Source: Pogonophryne albipinna (Eukaryota; Chordata; Actinopteri; Perciformes; Artedidraconidae). Taken from it: a stretch of 64,000 nt of DNA. The position numbers and the translations under genes are program-made. Every line of letters starts with the position of its first letter. Positions within the stretch are counted from its first letter, which is position 1. The DNA is taken from the NCBI GenBank assembly GCA_028583405.1, contig CM053249.1, forward strand, positions 34,683,659 to 34,747,658. The letters run 5' to 3'. Shown here piece by piece: positions 1-12,162 of the stretch. The notes under the pieces are model-generated. The model was not told where the DNA came from and made no database searches. It saw only the letters and a list, made by a program, of their open reading frames with translations.

Positions 1-4
1 CACA

Positions 5-17
5 GTACCCCCTCCTT
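5..17 (-). other. polypurine tract next to 3' LTR
   Basis: On the minus strand this reads as a G-rich purine run ending in GTAC immediately before the sequence TGTG of the LTR edge. The same arrangement (G run, GTAC, then TGTTGTG) is seen in the related element at 61300-61314, which supports the LTR boundary at base 4. This is the expected primer site for plus-strand DNA synthesis. Confidence 0.55.
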
Positions 18-19
18 TA

Positions 20-1567
20 CGGACGGCTCCGGACGGCCCAGAGAGTTCAGGATGGCTCTTGTAAAAATCCTTTATCAGGTTCTGGTCCACTATGAAGCTA
101 GATGGGATCCACTCCCGCTCTTCCGGTCCATAACCCTCCCAGTCCACCAAAAACTGCTGACCCCTTCCTCGTTTTCTGACCTTCAGCAGACGCTTGACGG
201 TGTAGACCAGACCTCCGTCAATGATCCTGGGAGGAGGGGGGGCTTGGAAGCGGGAACCATCTTGCTTTCCTTGACCGGCTTGAGTTTGCTTACATGGAAT
301 GTTGGATGGACTCTGAGTGATCTAGGCAGGCGCAAACGAACAGACACCGGGTTAATACACTTGGACACAGTGAATGGGCCTACAAATATTGGTGCCAGCT
401 TCCTAGAGGCTAGGTTCAGGGGCAAGTCTCTGGTGGATAACCACACTTTCTGACCCGGTCTGTAAACAGGTGCAGGACGGCGATGCCGATCAGCCGCTTT
501 CTTCATGCGGACCGAGGTCCTCAGGAGGACCCGACGTGCTGAAGTTCAAATGCCATAACAGCGCCTGACAAGTGCGTGTGCCGAGGGAACCATGACTTCT
601 TTCTCTGTCTCGGAGAACATGGGAGGTTGGTAACCGTAGAGGCACTGGAACGGGGTCAAACCGGTGGCAGAGGTAGGCAATGAGTTGTGGGCGTAGTCTA
701 CCCACGTGAGATGTTTACTCCAAGAAGCTGGGTTTTGGGACACCAGGCACCGGAGGCAGGTTTCCAGATCTTGATTAAGTCTCTCCGTTTGTCCATTTGA
801 TTGGGGATGGTAGCCGGAAGAGAGGCTGGCAGAGGCCCCGATGAGGCTGCAAAACTCCCTCCAGAAACGGGAGACAAACTGAGGGTCCCGGTCCAACACG
901 ATGTCCCTGGGAAAGCCGTGGAGACGAAAAACATGGTGCAACAAAACTTCAGCCGTTTCTTTGGCCGATGGCAGTTTAGGCAAAGCAATAAAATGTGTCA
1001 TTTTAGAGAATCTATCCACCACTGTGAGGACGGTGGTGTTACCTTTGGATTCTGGCAGTCCGGTGACAAAATCCACTGAGATGTCGGACCAGGGCCGACT
1101 GGGGATAGGCAGCGGCCTGAGCAGACCCATCTGGGGCCTGGAAGAGGTTTTATTCCTGGTACAGATGGTGCAGGCGGCCACATACTCCTTGACATCCCTT
1201 TCCATAGATGTCCAGCAGAACCGTTGCTTGATGAAGTACATGGTTGTTTTAACCCCAGGATGGCAGGTGAGCAGCAAGGTGTGAGCCCATTGAATGACCT
1301 TAGGACGCACAGATTGAGGAATAAACAACCTATTTGGGGGGCAACCCCTAGGTGTCGGCTCTCACCATTAGCTTGTTTCACCTCTGTTTCTATTGGCCAA
1401 GTTACCGCTCCAACCACACAGTTTAGTGGAAGGATGGGCTTTGGTTCCTTGGCCGAGGGTTCAGGATCAAAAACACGAGAAAGTGCATCTGGCTTGGCAT
1501 TTTGTGAACCGGATCTAAATGACAAGGAAAAGTTAAAACGGGTGAAGAACAAAGCTCATCTTGCCAG
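20..1567 (-). pseudogene. Gypsy pol 3' part: RNase H end, integrase, chromodomain
   Basis: This is the downstream part of pol. It resumes directly after the hAT insertion with an in-frame TGA at about 1554, where the related element has a tryptophan codon. The frame then runs 1552 to about 1320, shifts to 1328-546, shifts again to 506-183, and once more into the chromodomain (about 200-50). In the 1328-546 frame an HHCC zinc module (WAH...CHPG...CTIC) is followed by the integrase core: first Asp in DFVTGL, second Asp in LDRDPQF (usually SDRGPQF), and Glu in QTERLNQ. The chromodomain shows LVDWEGYG. The lesions mean no functional integrase can be made from this copy. Confidence 0.88.
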
Positions 1568-2471
1568 ACGTGAGTTAGGGCTGAACGATTAATCGATTTT
1601 AAATCGAAATCGCGATTCGAGATGATGCGATTATGAAATCGCAAAGCCTGCGATTTTTTGTAACTTGTTTTTTTTTGTAACCTTTTTTTTTTTTTTTACA
1701 ATTTTTTTTTTTTCTTCTTGTGTGTCAGACCACCAATCAGAAGTGCTGTGCTCCACATGTACCAGCCATTGTTAATCAATCAGAAGTGGCCCATGATATA
1801 AGGTGATAGACAGATTGATCCAATCACCAGGGTTCGTACACCGCTTGAAATCCTTGAAAATGCTTGAAATTTTACGTGGTGTCTTCAAGGTTGGGAAAGT
1901 GCTTGAATTTTGGGAATGGTGCTTGAAATTGAGATAAAGTGCTTGGAAATGTAAATGCTTTACTTTTACAATAAATTGCTGTCTGACTGAATAGTTCGCT
2001 TTTTAGATTAAAAGAAAATAATTGCTTTGCTTCTACATAAAGCAGCTCCGCTCCGGCCTTCCCGCGCTATGCGCGCGACCTGCAAGTGATGCTGTGATGT
2101 TACATTAGTCCGTTCTCTGCTTGTAATTATGCCGAAGCTTCAAAGTTGTATTTATCATCTGAATTTGCCGAAACAAGTTTAATATTCTGAAAGCCAAGAC
2201 TTTGTTTATTTGAAAACAGATGAAAACAAACTGTCTTTTATATAAAATTGAAGTATTAAACAAGTAAAACTACATTTTGCTTTAATCCCAGGTAATTGTA
2301 CAGTCTTCCTTTGAAGATGTATAAGTCAGGTGTCTTGAGGAGTCAACATTACCTACAAATCATTGGACACACTTGTAAATATTATTTTCCACTTGTTACC
2401 ATTGTGAGTCTATTTTTATGCAGCTCTGCTGATTTTGTGGCTACAATTCAGACTAATACGCTAGAGGTGGA

Positions 2472-3114
2472 ATAAGTACTCAGATCTTGTACTTGAGTAA
2501 AAGTACAAGTACTCAGATCTTGTAGTGAAATTATAAGTACTCAGATCTTGTACTTCAGTAAAAGTAGAAGTACTCAGATCTTGTACTTGAGTAAAAGTAG
2601 AAGTACTCAGATCTTGTACTTGAGTAAAAGTAGAAGTACTCAGATCTTGTACTTGAGTAAAAGTAGAAGTACTCAGATCTGGTACTTGAGTAAAAGTAGA
2701 AGTACTCAGATCTTGTAGTAAAAGTAGAAGTACTCAGATCTTGTACTTGAGTAAAAGTAGAAGTACTCAGATCTTGTACTTGAGTAAAAGTAGAAGTACT
2801 AAGATCTTGTACTTGAGTAAAAGTAGAAGTACTCAGATATTGTACTTGAGTAAAAGTAGAAGTACTCAGATCTTGTAGTAAAAGTAGAAGTACTCAGATC
2901 ATGTACTTGAGTAAAAGTAGAAGTACTCAGATCTTGTAGTAAAAGTAGAAGTACTCAGATCATGTACTTGAGTAAAAGTAGAAGTACTCAGATCTTGTAG
3001 TAAAAGTAGAAGTACTCAGATCTTGTACTTGAGTAAAAGTAGAAGTACTCAGATCTTGTACTTGAGTAAATGTAGAAGTACTCAGATCTTGTACTTGAGT
3101 AAAAGTAGAAGTAC
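2472..3114. repeat. 33-bp minisatellite
   Basis: About twenty tandem copies of a 33-bp unit that combines AGTACTCAGATCTTG with TACTTGAGTAAAAGTAGA, plus shorter variants of about 28 bp that lack part of the second half. Because 33 is a multiple of three, one minus-strand frame stays open as an 11-residue peptide repeat, but nothing suggests that it is expressed. Confidence 0.9.
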
Positions 3115-3454
3115 CAGAGTGTAGGAATACTCTGTTACAGTAAAAGTCCTGCATTCAAAATGTTCCTCAAGTAAAAGTAGAAAAGTATTCTCATCAATAG
3201 TGAAAGACAGTAAAAGTAGTCGTTGTGCAGATTGGTCCATTTCAGAATAATATATATGATATGTTTTATAATGATTGATCATGAAAGTGTTCTCAAAGCT
3301 GGTGAAGGTGCAGCTAGTCTGAATGACTTTGTAGACTGCAGGGTAGCTGGTGGATTTACTCCAGGTGGAACTAAAGTCTGATTCAACACTTGATTAGATT
3401 TCACATCATTCATCCACATCTGTGAAGTAACTAAAGGGATTAAATACATGTAGT

Positions 3455-3592
3455 GGAGGAAAAGTACACCATGTACCTCTGAACTGTAGAGGAGAAGAAG
3501 TACACCATGTACCTCTGAACTGTAGAGGAGGAAAAGTACACCATGTACCTCTGAACTGTAGAGGAGGAAAATTACACCATGTACCTCTGACT
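3455..3592. repeat. 36-bp minisatellite
   Basis: Four copies of a 36-bp unit containing ACCATGTACCTCTGAACTG start near 3468, 3504, 3540 and 3576. The surrounding sequence (3370-3600) resembles the stretch at 53380-53530, so both belong to one dispersed fish repeat family. Confidence 0.85.
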
Positions 3593-4367
3593 TATGTTCA
3601 CTGCCAACCTCAACAATAGTAATCAATAATGTATTGAAAAGTTATTTGGCTGATTGTTTTATATCGGCTCAGCCAGGTTATATGGGAGGCCCAGTCTACG
3701 TACAGGTCACTCATTTTGAAATATTAAACTTAGTTTTCTTTTCTTTAATTGTTCCTCCTCGTGTAGAAGGCTATCACGAAACACACATTTGGTTGTTTAT
3801 AGCATAAAGAACATCTGATTTAATGTGAGGTAGGGAAATAATCATTTGAGTATGTGTATATAAATATGTAATTTACAACAGCTGTAAGATGCTTGAAAAG
3901 CTTGAAAATGCACCTTGAAAATGCTTGAAAAGTGCTTGAATTTGACTTTGGAAAAGGTGTAAGAATCCTGAATCACAAAGTGCTTTTGAAAGTGCCTGCC
4001 CTTTCCAAATGGCTTCCAATGGAGCTTTCCTAGATAGTTTGATGAAACCGTCTGATTCAGGTTAGTAATGCTCCATCACATGTTCTACATCTAAAAGGGT
4101 GAATCTTTAACTGAAGCTTGACTTTAAAGCAACCCAACGGAAGTTTCATGTACGTTTAGTTCTTTCATTCGTAGCTCGAGCTGCGGGGGTGCTAGAGACG
4201 GGAGTATGTTGATACGACCTTCCTAGCCGGAGTTATGGCCGCATTTTACAATAAACTTCCGTTGGGTCGCTTAAAAATAAATATCGCAATTCGAATCGCA
4301 ATCGCAATATTTGTCAGAAAAATCGCAATTCGATTTTTTCCCAAAATCGTGCAGCCCTAACGTGAGT

Positions 4368-6240
4368 TCAGTCTCTTAGCTTTTCGGATGTACTCAAGAT
4401 TTTTATGATCCGTCCAGACTATGAATGGTTGCTCTGACCCCTCCAGAAAGTGTCTCCATTCCTCAAGCGCTGTTTTAACTGCCAAAAGTTCTCTGTTGCC
4501 TACATCATAGTTGCGTTCAGCAGGTGTTAACTTACGTGACAGAAATGCACATGGGTGAAGTTTGCTGTCCTTGGCTGAATGCTGTGACAACACAGCCCCA
4601 ACTCCATCATTGGATGCATCCACCTCCACCACGAACTGCCGTAGTGGATCAGGAGTGATGAGAACAGGAGCAGAGGTAAACAGTCTTTTCAATTCCTGGA
4701 AAGCTTTGTCGGCCTGTAGAGTCCACAAAAACTGAACATGGGTTGAGGTGAGTGCGTGGAGAGGTGCAGCTATGGAGCTAAAATGTCTTATGAAGCGTCT
4801 GTAGAAGTTAGCAAAACCGAGAAATTGCTGTACCTTCTTCCTGTTGTTGGGTGTGGGCCAATTTGCGACAGCACTGACCTTGCTTGGATCCATCTTGACC
4901 TGGTCCGGAGCAATGATGAAGCCCAGGAATGAGACAGAGGTCTTGTGAAAATCACATTTCTCAGCCTTCACGAATAGTTGGTTTTCCAGAAGGCGTTGGA
5001 GGACCTGGCGGACATGCTGAACATGGGACTCTTCATCAGGAGAGAATATCAATATATCATCCAGGTAGACAAACACAAAATGATTCAAATATTGTCTGAG
5101 CATGTCATTCACAAGAGCCTGAAATACAGCAGGAGCATTAGTTAGTCCAAACGGCATTACTAAGTATTCATAGTGGCCACTGGGGGTATTGAACCCAGTC
5201 TTCCATTCGTCCCCCTCCCTTATCCTGACCAAGTGATAGGCATTCCTCAAGTCAAGTTTAGTGAAGATCTTAGCTCCTTTTAACAGTTCAAAAGCAGTGG
5301 AAATGAGGGGGAGAGGGTACCTGTTCTTTACCATTATATCATTCAGGGGAGAGTAGTCTATGCAGGGTCGGAGGGATCCGTCTTTTTTACCCACGAAGAA
5401 GAATCCGGCGCCAGCAGGAGATGACGATGGATGAATGAGGCCCGCCTTCAGAGATGAGTCAATGTAATCCGTCATAGATTGTCTTTCAGGACCAGAAATT
5501 GAGTATAGCCGTCCCTTGGGAATGGGGGCACCCGGTAGTAAGTCAATTGCACAGTCATAAGGTCGATGAGGAGGCAATGTAGAGGCCCGAGTCTTACTGA
5601 AAACCTCCATCAGGTTGTGGTAACAGGAGGGAACATTGGGCAGGTCTGGTAAGTCAGAGGCATGGTCATGAGTTACTTCCTTAGTCTCTACCTCAATACC
5701 TGAAGTAACCCTTCCTACTGACAGCCCTTCAACTTCTCCTGGTGAAACCAAACATGTATGATTACATTCTCTTCCCCAACCCTTCACCCTATCGGAAGGC
5801 CAGTCAATGTGAGGATTATGTCTTTTCAACCATGGGAAGCCTAAAATCATAGGGTGTTGGGCGGAGTCGAATAAATGGAATGTCATGAATTCTGTGTGGT
5901 TGTGATTTATGATAACCTGGATGGGTTCTGTGTGGTGAGTGACTTGAAACAATAATCTTCCATCAAGGGCGCTGGCATTTAAGGTTTGAGCTAAGGGCAT
6001 GGTGACAATGTTCAAGCTTTTGGCAAGACTCCAGTCCATTAAACTTTCGTCTGCTCCTGAATCAATGAGAACATTCTGTGTTAAGGTCTGCTTACCTAAT
6101 TTTACTTGGATAGGAGTCAGTGTACGAGGAGAGTAGTCAGAAGTTAGTCGGCTCACCAGCGCCCTCCTCTTGCCTGGGGAGCCCCGTCTTTTAGTGAGCA
6201 AGCGGCCATCAGGTGTCCACGATGCCCGCAGTAGAAACAC
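4368..6240 (-). pseudogene. Gypsy pol 5' part: protease, reverse transcriptase, RNase H
   Basis: An open frame of about 620 codons. It starts inside the gag zinc-knuckle coding region and overlaps gag by 88 nt in the -1 frame, as expected for gag-pol frameshifting; I see no canonical slippery heptamer, the nearest candidate being CTAAAAG. Domains in order: retropepsin with [10 protein letters not shown] near residue 60; RT with [12 protein letters not shown] and the catalytic [10 protein letters not shown] near residue 390; RNase H with [16 protein letters not shown] and the conserved TDHKNLEYI near the end. The frame is undamaged up to 4368, where the hAT insertion cuts it close to the end of RNase H. 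The remainder of pol is at 1-1567. Confidence 0.92.
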
Positions 6241-7238
6241 AGGCCCTGGCGGAGGCGCCGTTCACGCTCCTCCAGTGAAAGTCTTGTTCTGCCAAGTTGC
6301 ATGGGTTCATCTGATGTGGTGGATGGCTTTGTCAAAAGAGGCTTGATCCAGACCCCTGAAGAAGAATCCTCCCCCATCCGGATGCCACGAGGAGGCCCCC
6401 TGGAGCTTGGTGAACGAACTGCATGTTGTTCTCTTTCTTTTTGTCTATCCCATAGTCTATTATCTATTCGTATTGCCAGAGCAATCACAGAGTCTAAATC
6501 TTCTGGAAGATCTAATGGGACCAAGTGATCTTTGAGAAGGCCTGAAAGTCCATTTACAAAGGCATCCAGCAAGGCCAGATCATTCCAGCCACTGTCTGCT
6601 GCTATTGTCCTAAACTCTATGGCATAATCAGACACTCTTTGATTTCTTTGCTTGAGTTGAACTAGAGCTTTAGCCGCTTCTCTCCCTGGTGCTGTACGAT
6701 CAAAAATATTTTTCAGGGAATCAGTAAACAGTCTGAGTGATCTGCAAAGGGGAGAGTCTCTAGCCCATTCTGCTGTAGCCCAGGCTGCTGCTCTACCAGT
6801 CAAGTGTGTTATCATGAAAGCTATCCTAGACTGGTCTGTTGGAAAGGCAGAAGGCTGATGTTGATAATGCAGGTCGCATTGGACTAAAAAAGGACGACAG
6901 TCACCTGAGTCACCGGAGAATTTCTCTGGAGATGCGAGACGAGAGCATGAAGAAGGAGTAGGTCCTTGAATCACAGGAGCCACAGGATTCACAGCCTCAG
7001 GCAGGGGCGCAGCAGCGGAAAAAGTTTGAGATCCAGCTTCCAGGTGAGAAAGGACACGGACAAGCTGATCTGCCAGGTGGTTTACTTGGCTGTTCACAGA
7101 TGTTTGGAAGCTTTCTTGACGACCACTCAAGTCTCTCACTCCCTGGTCAATTGATTTGAGCTGATCGTCATGCTGAGACAAAAGTGTGCCTTGTGAGCGC
7201 AGAGCTGCTCTGAACCTGTCTGAGTCGGCTGGGTCCAT
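6153..7238 (-). CDS. Gypsy gag polyprotein
   Basis: About 361 codons from the ATG at 7238 ([17 protein letters not shown]), chosen because it lies 18 bases after the LTR edge at 7257 and matches the start of the related gag at 63486. An N-terminal coiled-coil-like region ([13 protein letters not shown]) is followed by the retrotransposon gag core ([16 protein letters not shown], then [14 protein letters not shown]). A CCHC knuckle, [14 protein letters not shown], lies near the C-terminus. Gag would form the particle and bind RNA. The frame is intact, but pol of the same copy is not. Confidence 0.9.
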   Translation of the reverse strand: MDPADSDRFRAALRSQGTLLSQHDDQLKSIDQGVRDLSGRQESFQTSVNSQVNHLADQLVRVLSHLEAGSQTFSAAAPLPEAVNPVAPVIQGPTPSSCSRLASPEKFSGDSGDCRPFLVQCDLHYQHQPSAFPTDQSRIAFMITHLTGRAAAWATAEWARDSPLCRSLRLFTDSLKNIFDRTAPGREAAKALVQLKQRNQRVSDYAIEFRTIAADSGWNDLALLDAFVNGLSGLLKDHLVPLDLPEDLDSVIALAIRIDNRLWDRQKEREQHAVRSPSSRGPPRGIRMGEDSSSGVWIKPLLTKPSTTSDEPMQLGRTRLSLEERERRLRQGLCFYCGHRGHLMAACSLKDGAPQARGGRW

Positions 7239-7256
7239 TCTTTGGCCAGTTCGTAC

Positions 7257-7400
7257 TGTTAAGAATGTCACAAGGCTCAGGACCCAAACGCACAACACCA
7301 GAAACAGGTCAGATTAACAAGGTCTTTTAATTAAGGTCAGAGGAAACCATGCTCTCATCCTGGATGCTCTCATCCTGGAAGCTCTAACAAGCGAAACAAG
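7257..7400 (-). mobile_element. Inner edge of the 5' LTR, truncated
   Basis: The sequence starts TGTTAAGAATG directly upstream (minus strand) of the gag leader, matching the position and TGTT edge of the LTR at 63503. I cannot find an outer terminus, a TATA box or a polyadenylation signal. From about 7400 the sequence becomes a very AT-rich stretch of TTATAATA motifs. The site complementary to the leader that self-priming would require is also absent, which fits a truncated LTR. Confidence 0.6.
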
Positions 7401-7469
7401 AGATTATAATATTATAATTATGAATTATTATAATATTATAATAATTATTATGAATGAATTATAATATGA

Positions 7470-8045
7470 AATCCACGTTCCTCAATGTGTCACCGATGAT
7501 AACAGAAACAAACGGCAGGTAGCATTTACATGTACTCATTTAGCAGACGCTGTCTAGCGTAGCTAGGTAATTAGGTACTGTATTTAGTTCGTCAACAAAC
7601 ATAATAGATGAATACGCTAAATATTTCAAATAAACATTAAAAACCAACTTGGGCTGTGTAGTATTGCTAACCTAGATGTGTTTAGCTTTGCCTGATATGT
7701 AACGTTACTGCAGCCTGCTCTCGCCAGCTAGCCAGAAATAATTTACTTATTTTTAATAAATTTTCCCAAAACAAACATGCTAGCTTAAAAAATATAAGCA
7801 CTGACAATAACTTTGTTCCTTTTTTACGTTCATTATTATGATAATCTTAGGTGTTGTTTTCTTACATCTGATTGAGCCATGTTTTCCCAAGATGCTCAAG
7901 TCTGCTGACGTCATGTGCGCGTTCATGTGTGTTGGAGGAGGTGCTCTGTAAGGAAGTCTGAAGGAAGGGGCGGATTCTTTTCGGCTGTGTACTTTCAAAT
8001 GTTAGTGCACTCGAGCCGGTTTCTCAAACTTGCCTACCCCTCCTT
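7470..8045. repeat. Unclassified dispersed repeat
   Basis: The right end (8003-8040) is an inverted match to 60750-60790: both contain GTTTGAGAAACCGGCTCGAG next to a GGAGTAGG-type motif preceded by TTAAAGG. The internal string ATAACAGAAAC after CACCGATG recalls the sequence just beyond the LTR at the far right of the window (CTTAACATCCCGAT). No ORF is credible. It is probably a non-autonomous DNA element, class unknown. Confidence 0.5.
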
Positions 8046-8476
8046 TAACACAAATGTCTCGACACCACAAGAGTGGGGTAAGTAGTGCCAATTTTTACTT
8101 AAAGTGCCTTTAAAGCAAGGGGATTACAGTAATGCCTCCAACTAAAATATGTACATATAGTTTAGGATGTTGTGCATCCCTGGGAACAATCACTTTGGAT
8201 CTTAAATAAACTGTTTGAGAAATATAGCTTTAGAAAAAAAAGTGGTTTTGTGGCACAACTTGCCCCCGGTGCGGGGTAAGTTGTGCCATTAGAGACAATA
8301 CACTGGGGTAAATTGTGCCATTGATAATTGAAGTAAAACAGATCATTTTAATCTCACAAACAATAATGCTATATAAAAGCAAGACAAATTCAATACAAAA
8401 TTATTTATTTAATGTTTATTTAAAGTTTTAACAACATCAAAGGCCACTTTTCTATAACAAGGCCTATGAACACCTA

Positions 8477-8770
8477 ACATCCTACTTGTCCAATGCTGCA
8501 GGGAAATATGAACTTCTGTTCCCTTCTGGCTGTACCACCAAGTTTTGTGGTGTGGCCAATTTGCTTAAACAAGGCCTAGCGCCACATGAACACATACTCA
8601 GAACAAAATTAAAATTCCAAAATGAGCGCCTAATCATCTGCAAATCATCTGCATCTGAATCTCTTCACAGATTCGGCCTACTACTGAACATCCCACTTGT
8701 CAATGCTGCAGGGGAATGTGAACTTATACTCCCTTCTGGCTGTACCACCAAGTTTTTGTGGTGTGGGTAG
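8477..8770. repeat. Tandem duplication, period about 210 bp
   Basis: The motif around AATGCTGCAGGG, followed by CTTCTGGCTGTACCACCAAG, occurs at 8490-8560 and again at 8700-8765. The copies are about 85-90% alike by eye and lie in the 3' untranslated part of the pogo element. Confidence 0.7.
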
Positions 8771-8788
8771 TTTCTTGAGCACATCACC

Positions 8789-9816
8789 TCAAGGGATGAC
8801 TCCTTCATCATTCTCTCTAAATGTGAAGATGGGCTTTCCATCAACAGACCTCTTACAACTTTGCTTCAGAAACTTTGCACTGATCTCGTCACCTTCAAAA
8901 TTCTCCACCAATCCAACATAGTTATAGGATTTGGATTTTTTACCTGCAAACTTCACACTGACAAAGTCACCAGCAGACAGATCCTTGTCACCATCATCAT
9001 CATCACTCTGGACATCTGAACTCTCATAATGAGTGGCATCGCTAAGTGGAAGATGTCCCTGTTGAAAGGGTATATGCCTGTTGCTCTGAAACCGATACGG
9101 TTCGCCCAGGATGTGATCGCATCCACCCATCCATCGCTCGGTTATAGTAGGTTTTGAGTGGTCCATAGACAGTTTTGTCTAATGGTTGCAAGCGGTGTGA
9201 GGTGGCAGGGTGAGCATAATGACCCCATTCTCTTTAGCAATTGTCACTGACTTGAGTGAGATGTGAGACTCATGGTTGTCCAGAATGAGCAGGACTGGGT
9301 GATCGGTGGAGCAGTTGGTGTGGCGGATTAAGTGCTTCAGGAAGATGAGGAAGGCGTCTTCATTCATCCATCCAGACTTTGTACAATGACCAATGGAACC
9401 TGCTGGTGATCCATTGAGGAGGCTGTCCTTGAAGCGGACACGTGGGAAAATGAACATGGGTGGGACTGCATTTCCAGTGGCGTTTACTGCACAGGCCACA
9501 GTGACGAGCTCTCCTCTTTCAGCAGATGTTACTGAACCCACTTGTTTCTTCCCTTTCTCTGTGACAACCTGCTTGGGTGTCTGCACTGTCGTCACACCAG
9601 TTTCATCCATGTTGTACATCATGTGTGGAGGGAAGCTGTACCTGAAATGAAATAAAAGGTAGTGCTGATGATCAGAGACGTTTAAAGCAGTTTTAACATA
9701 CTTGGATGTGGTTGTGTGTGTAAATGTCAACTCTGCTGCCGAGGACAGAAGACCCTCTAGAGATGCTGTGCCCTCTCGCCAGGCTGCCAGGCTACCTAGT
9801 CAGGGTGTGGGTGGGT

Positions 9817-9889
<73 letters not shown>

Positions 9890-10563
9890 TGAGTGAGTGA
9901 GTGAGTGAGTGAGTGAGTGAGTGTGTGTGTGTGTGTGTGTGAGAAAGATAGGGGGGGGGGGCTCGGAGTGTTCATGTGATCATATCAGCATGTCAAAGCC
10001 AGATGATTATTAAGTTACCTGTCCATCACTTTAGAGAGGTTATCAAATAACTCCCCCACGTTGTGCTTATTAAAGGCAGTAGTTCTTACAAGAGAGGTTG
10101 CTTCAGGAACGCGGCATGCCAAATGGTAGCGTGCTTTAAAGGCGTTGAACCAATCAGGTCCTAGAAAAGGTTAAAAGTTTATCAGCACATTGCAGTTTAC
10201 ATTCAGATAAGTTGAAGCTATCCGCTCCAAATAACTATCCAATAGCCTATACTTGATCTAACCTGCTTTTTCGTTTCTGGTCCAGCTGGCATGCATGTCA
10301 ATGCTATTTCTTTGTGCGAACTCAAAAGCCAGTTCACGGCATTTCATGACACCTATGCCATGAAACATTGCTGCTAGTGTCTTAATATGGTCAGCCAGCT
10401 CTTTCTCCATGTTCTCATTGAAGACTCGTTTGGCGACTGCTGTTCTTTCATAGCCTGGCTTTGTTACTTCTCCTATTTTTTTCTTATCCATATATCTTTT
10501 TATGGTCATCCTGCAGATCTTCATCTCCTTTCCAACCTGACGTATGGGCTTCCCCTGTTGCAC
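8789..10563 (-). pseudogene. pogo transposase, three exons, one frameshift
   Basis: Exon A (10563-10263) encodes a psq-type helix-turn-helix (IRQVGKEMKICRMTIKRYM). Its donor GTTAGA joins in phase to exon B (10160-10019), which reads GPDWFNAFKARYHL and VPEATSLV, typical of the CENP-B-like DNA-binding part. The donor GTAACT then joins to exon C from 9641 (YSFPPHMMYNMDETG). Exon C holds the DDE core: first Asp in NMDETG, second in LILDNHESH. A frameshift near 9190 interrupts the frame before the third acid (LQPLD); the tail continues in another frame to 8789. Splice phases agree at both introns. The protein would have bound the TIRs and cut DNA in the nucleus; this copy is inactive. Confidence 0.8.
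9820..9945. repeat. (GA)n / (GAGT)n / (GT)n microsatellite
   Basis: Compound simple repeat in the second intron of the pogo transposase: a GA run, then GAGT units, then GT, ending at a short G run. Confidence 0.95.
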
Positions 10564-10947
10564 CTCTTCCCCTGTTGCACCTCTTTCACTGCTCTTTCAA
10601 CTCCCCCAGCTGTTTTGAGCTAGCATCATGCTAACTGTATAGACTCATGGTGTAGCTTACTAAAGCACTAAAACATGTGTGAACTGTTTTCAAAGTTGTC
10701 TAAATTGTTCAAACACAGCAATCAAAAAACCATGATCATAGAAATTTTACTTTGGAGGGCAAGAAATAGTTTTTTGAACTTAAATGTGCTTACCTCTCAA
10801 GCCATGTGTCTCCCTTCTTTGCAGGATGATTGAAATGGATGCCTCTTCAAAAATATGTGGTCACATGACCAACTTCTTCTATGGTTTTCTAGATAACAGG
10901 GGTGGCAATACTTGCCCCTTGCCACAAATTACCCCACTCTCCCCTAC

Positions 10948-11225
10948 TCCTCCAAATCTCCAGCTCTGTGCGCGATATTGCGCGCTTTCAGCTTGCCGTG
11001 CACCTTGCCGTTTATCCAGGGCTTTTGATTCGGGAATGTTCGTACAGAAACCTTCGGTACCACGTCATCAATGCATTTCTCAATGTAGCAGATGACCATG
11101 TCCGTGTGTGTGTTGATGTTGTTGTCCTCAAACACACTCCACTCCGTAGATGCAAAGCACTCCTGCAGAGCTGATTCTGACTCCTCAATCCACTCGTACT
11201 GACTTAGTTACCGGTCTGTCCCGTT
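10948..11225 (-). pseudogene. LINE fragment between endonuclease and RT
   Basis: The minus-strand frame 11135-10948 reads DDVVPKVSVRTFPNQKPWIN followed by KLKARNIAHRAGD. This matches the linker between endonuclease and reverse transcriptase in common fish non-LTR elements. It begins next to the pogo end, so the pogo element may have inserted into or beside it. No RT motif is present. Confidence 0.6.
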
Positions 11226-11251
11226 TGAGTTTCTGCCTGTAAGCAGGCAGC

Positions 11252-11271
11252 AGCAGCAGCAGCAGCAGCAA
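11252..11271. repeat. (CAG)n, about seven units
   Basis: Short perfect CAG repeat at the edge of the LINE fragment, not in a credible reading frame. Confidence 0.9.
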
Positions 11272-11275
11272 TGAG

Positions 11276-11940
<665 letters not shown>

Positions 11941-12162
11941 AATTCATTATTGTTTTTCTTCTTTCTGGGTCACACTCTGCAGAAGAAGACGACTGAACCT
12001 GCCTTCAGCTCTGTTTCTCCAATCCCCACCCCATCTCCTCTACCCTCTGTCCTACTCAGTCTGCTGTCTCTGCCTTCTTTCTACCTGTATTTAAGCTCTC
12101 TGGTCTTGAAGTCGCACTGTACCAAGGCCAATCAAGAATTCGCCACTGAGGCGTAAAATAAA

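Larger units (their letters stand above)
1828..3970. mobile_element. second-level DNA element inside the hAT
   Basis: The ends are CAGGGTTCGTACACC on the left and, inverted, CAGGATTCTTACACC on the right. AATCAC occurs directly outside both ends (1822-1827 and 3971-3976) as a 6-bp match, possibly a decayed 8-bp hAT TSD. Both termini carry repeated GCTTGAAA motifs in inverted orientation. No transposase ORF is visible; the interior is AT-rich with two minisatellites. It is classed as a probable hAT relative on its ends alone. Confidence 0.75.
1576..4359. mobile_element. hAT-type non-autonomous element in gypsy pol
   Basis: The ends are TAGGGCTGAACGATT and, inverted, TAGGGCTGCACGATT, so the TIRs match closely. 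The 8-bp sequence ACGTGAGT flanks both sides (1568-1575 and 4360-4367), the TSD length typical of hAT elements. Both subterminal regions are rich in short AATCG/CGATT motifs, as in many fish hAT MITEs. Without the element nested at 1828-3970 it is only about 640 bp and has no coding capacity. Confidence 0.92.
1..7400 (-). mobile_element. Ty3/Gypsy chromovirus (Tf1/sushi-like), broken and nested
   Basis: The minus strand reads gag (7238-6153), pol with protease, RT and RNase H (6240-4368), then after an inserted hAT element, integrase and chromodomain (1567 to about 1). At the left edge a purine tract on the minus strand (5-17) abuts base 4, so the 3' LTR lies just outside the window. At the right, sequence from 7257 starts with TGTT and is the inner edge of the 5' LTR, but no clear outer end is visible and it seems truncated. 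One nonsense codon and three frameshifts in the 3' half of pol mark it as dead. The C-terminal chromodomain and the gag/pol frame arrangement fit the vertebrate sushi group of chromoviruses. Confidence 0.9.
8069..10947 (-). mobile_element. pogo-type DNA transposon
   Basis: Inverted ends share GAGTGGGGTAA (8071-8081) and its complement (10929-10939), and further GGGGTAA(G/A)TTGTGCC motifs recur near the left end (8274-8320). The minus strand encodes a pogo-family transposase in three exons. The expected TA target duplication is visible only as CTA on the right; the left border is not exact. The region also holds a tandem duplication (8477-8765) and a (GA)n tract. Confidence 0.8.
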
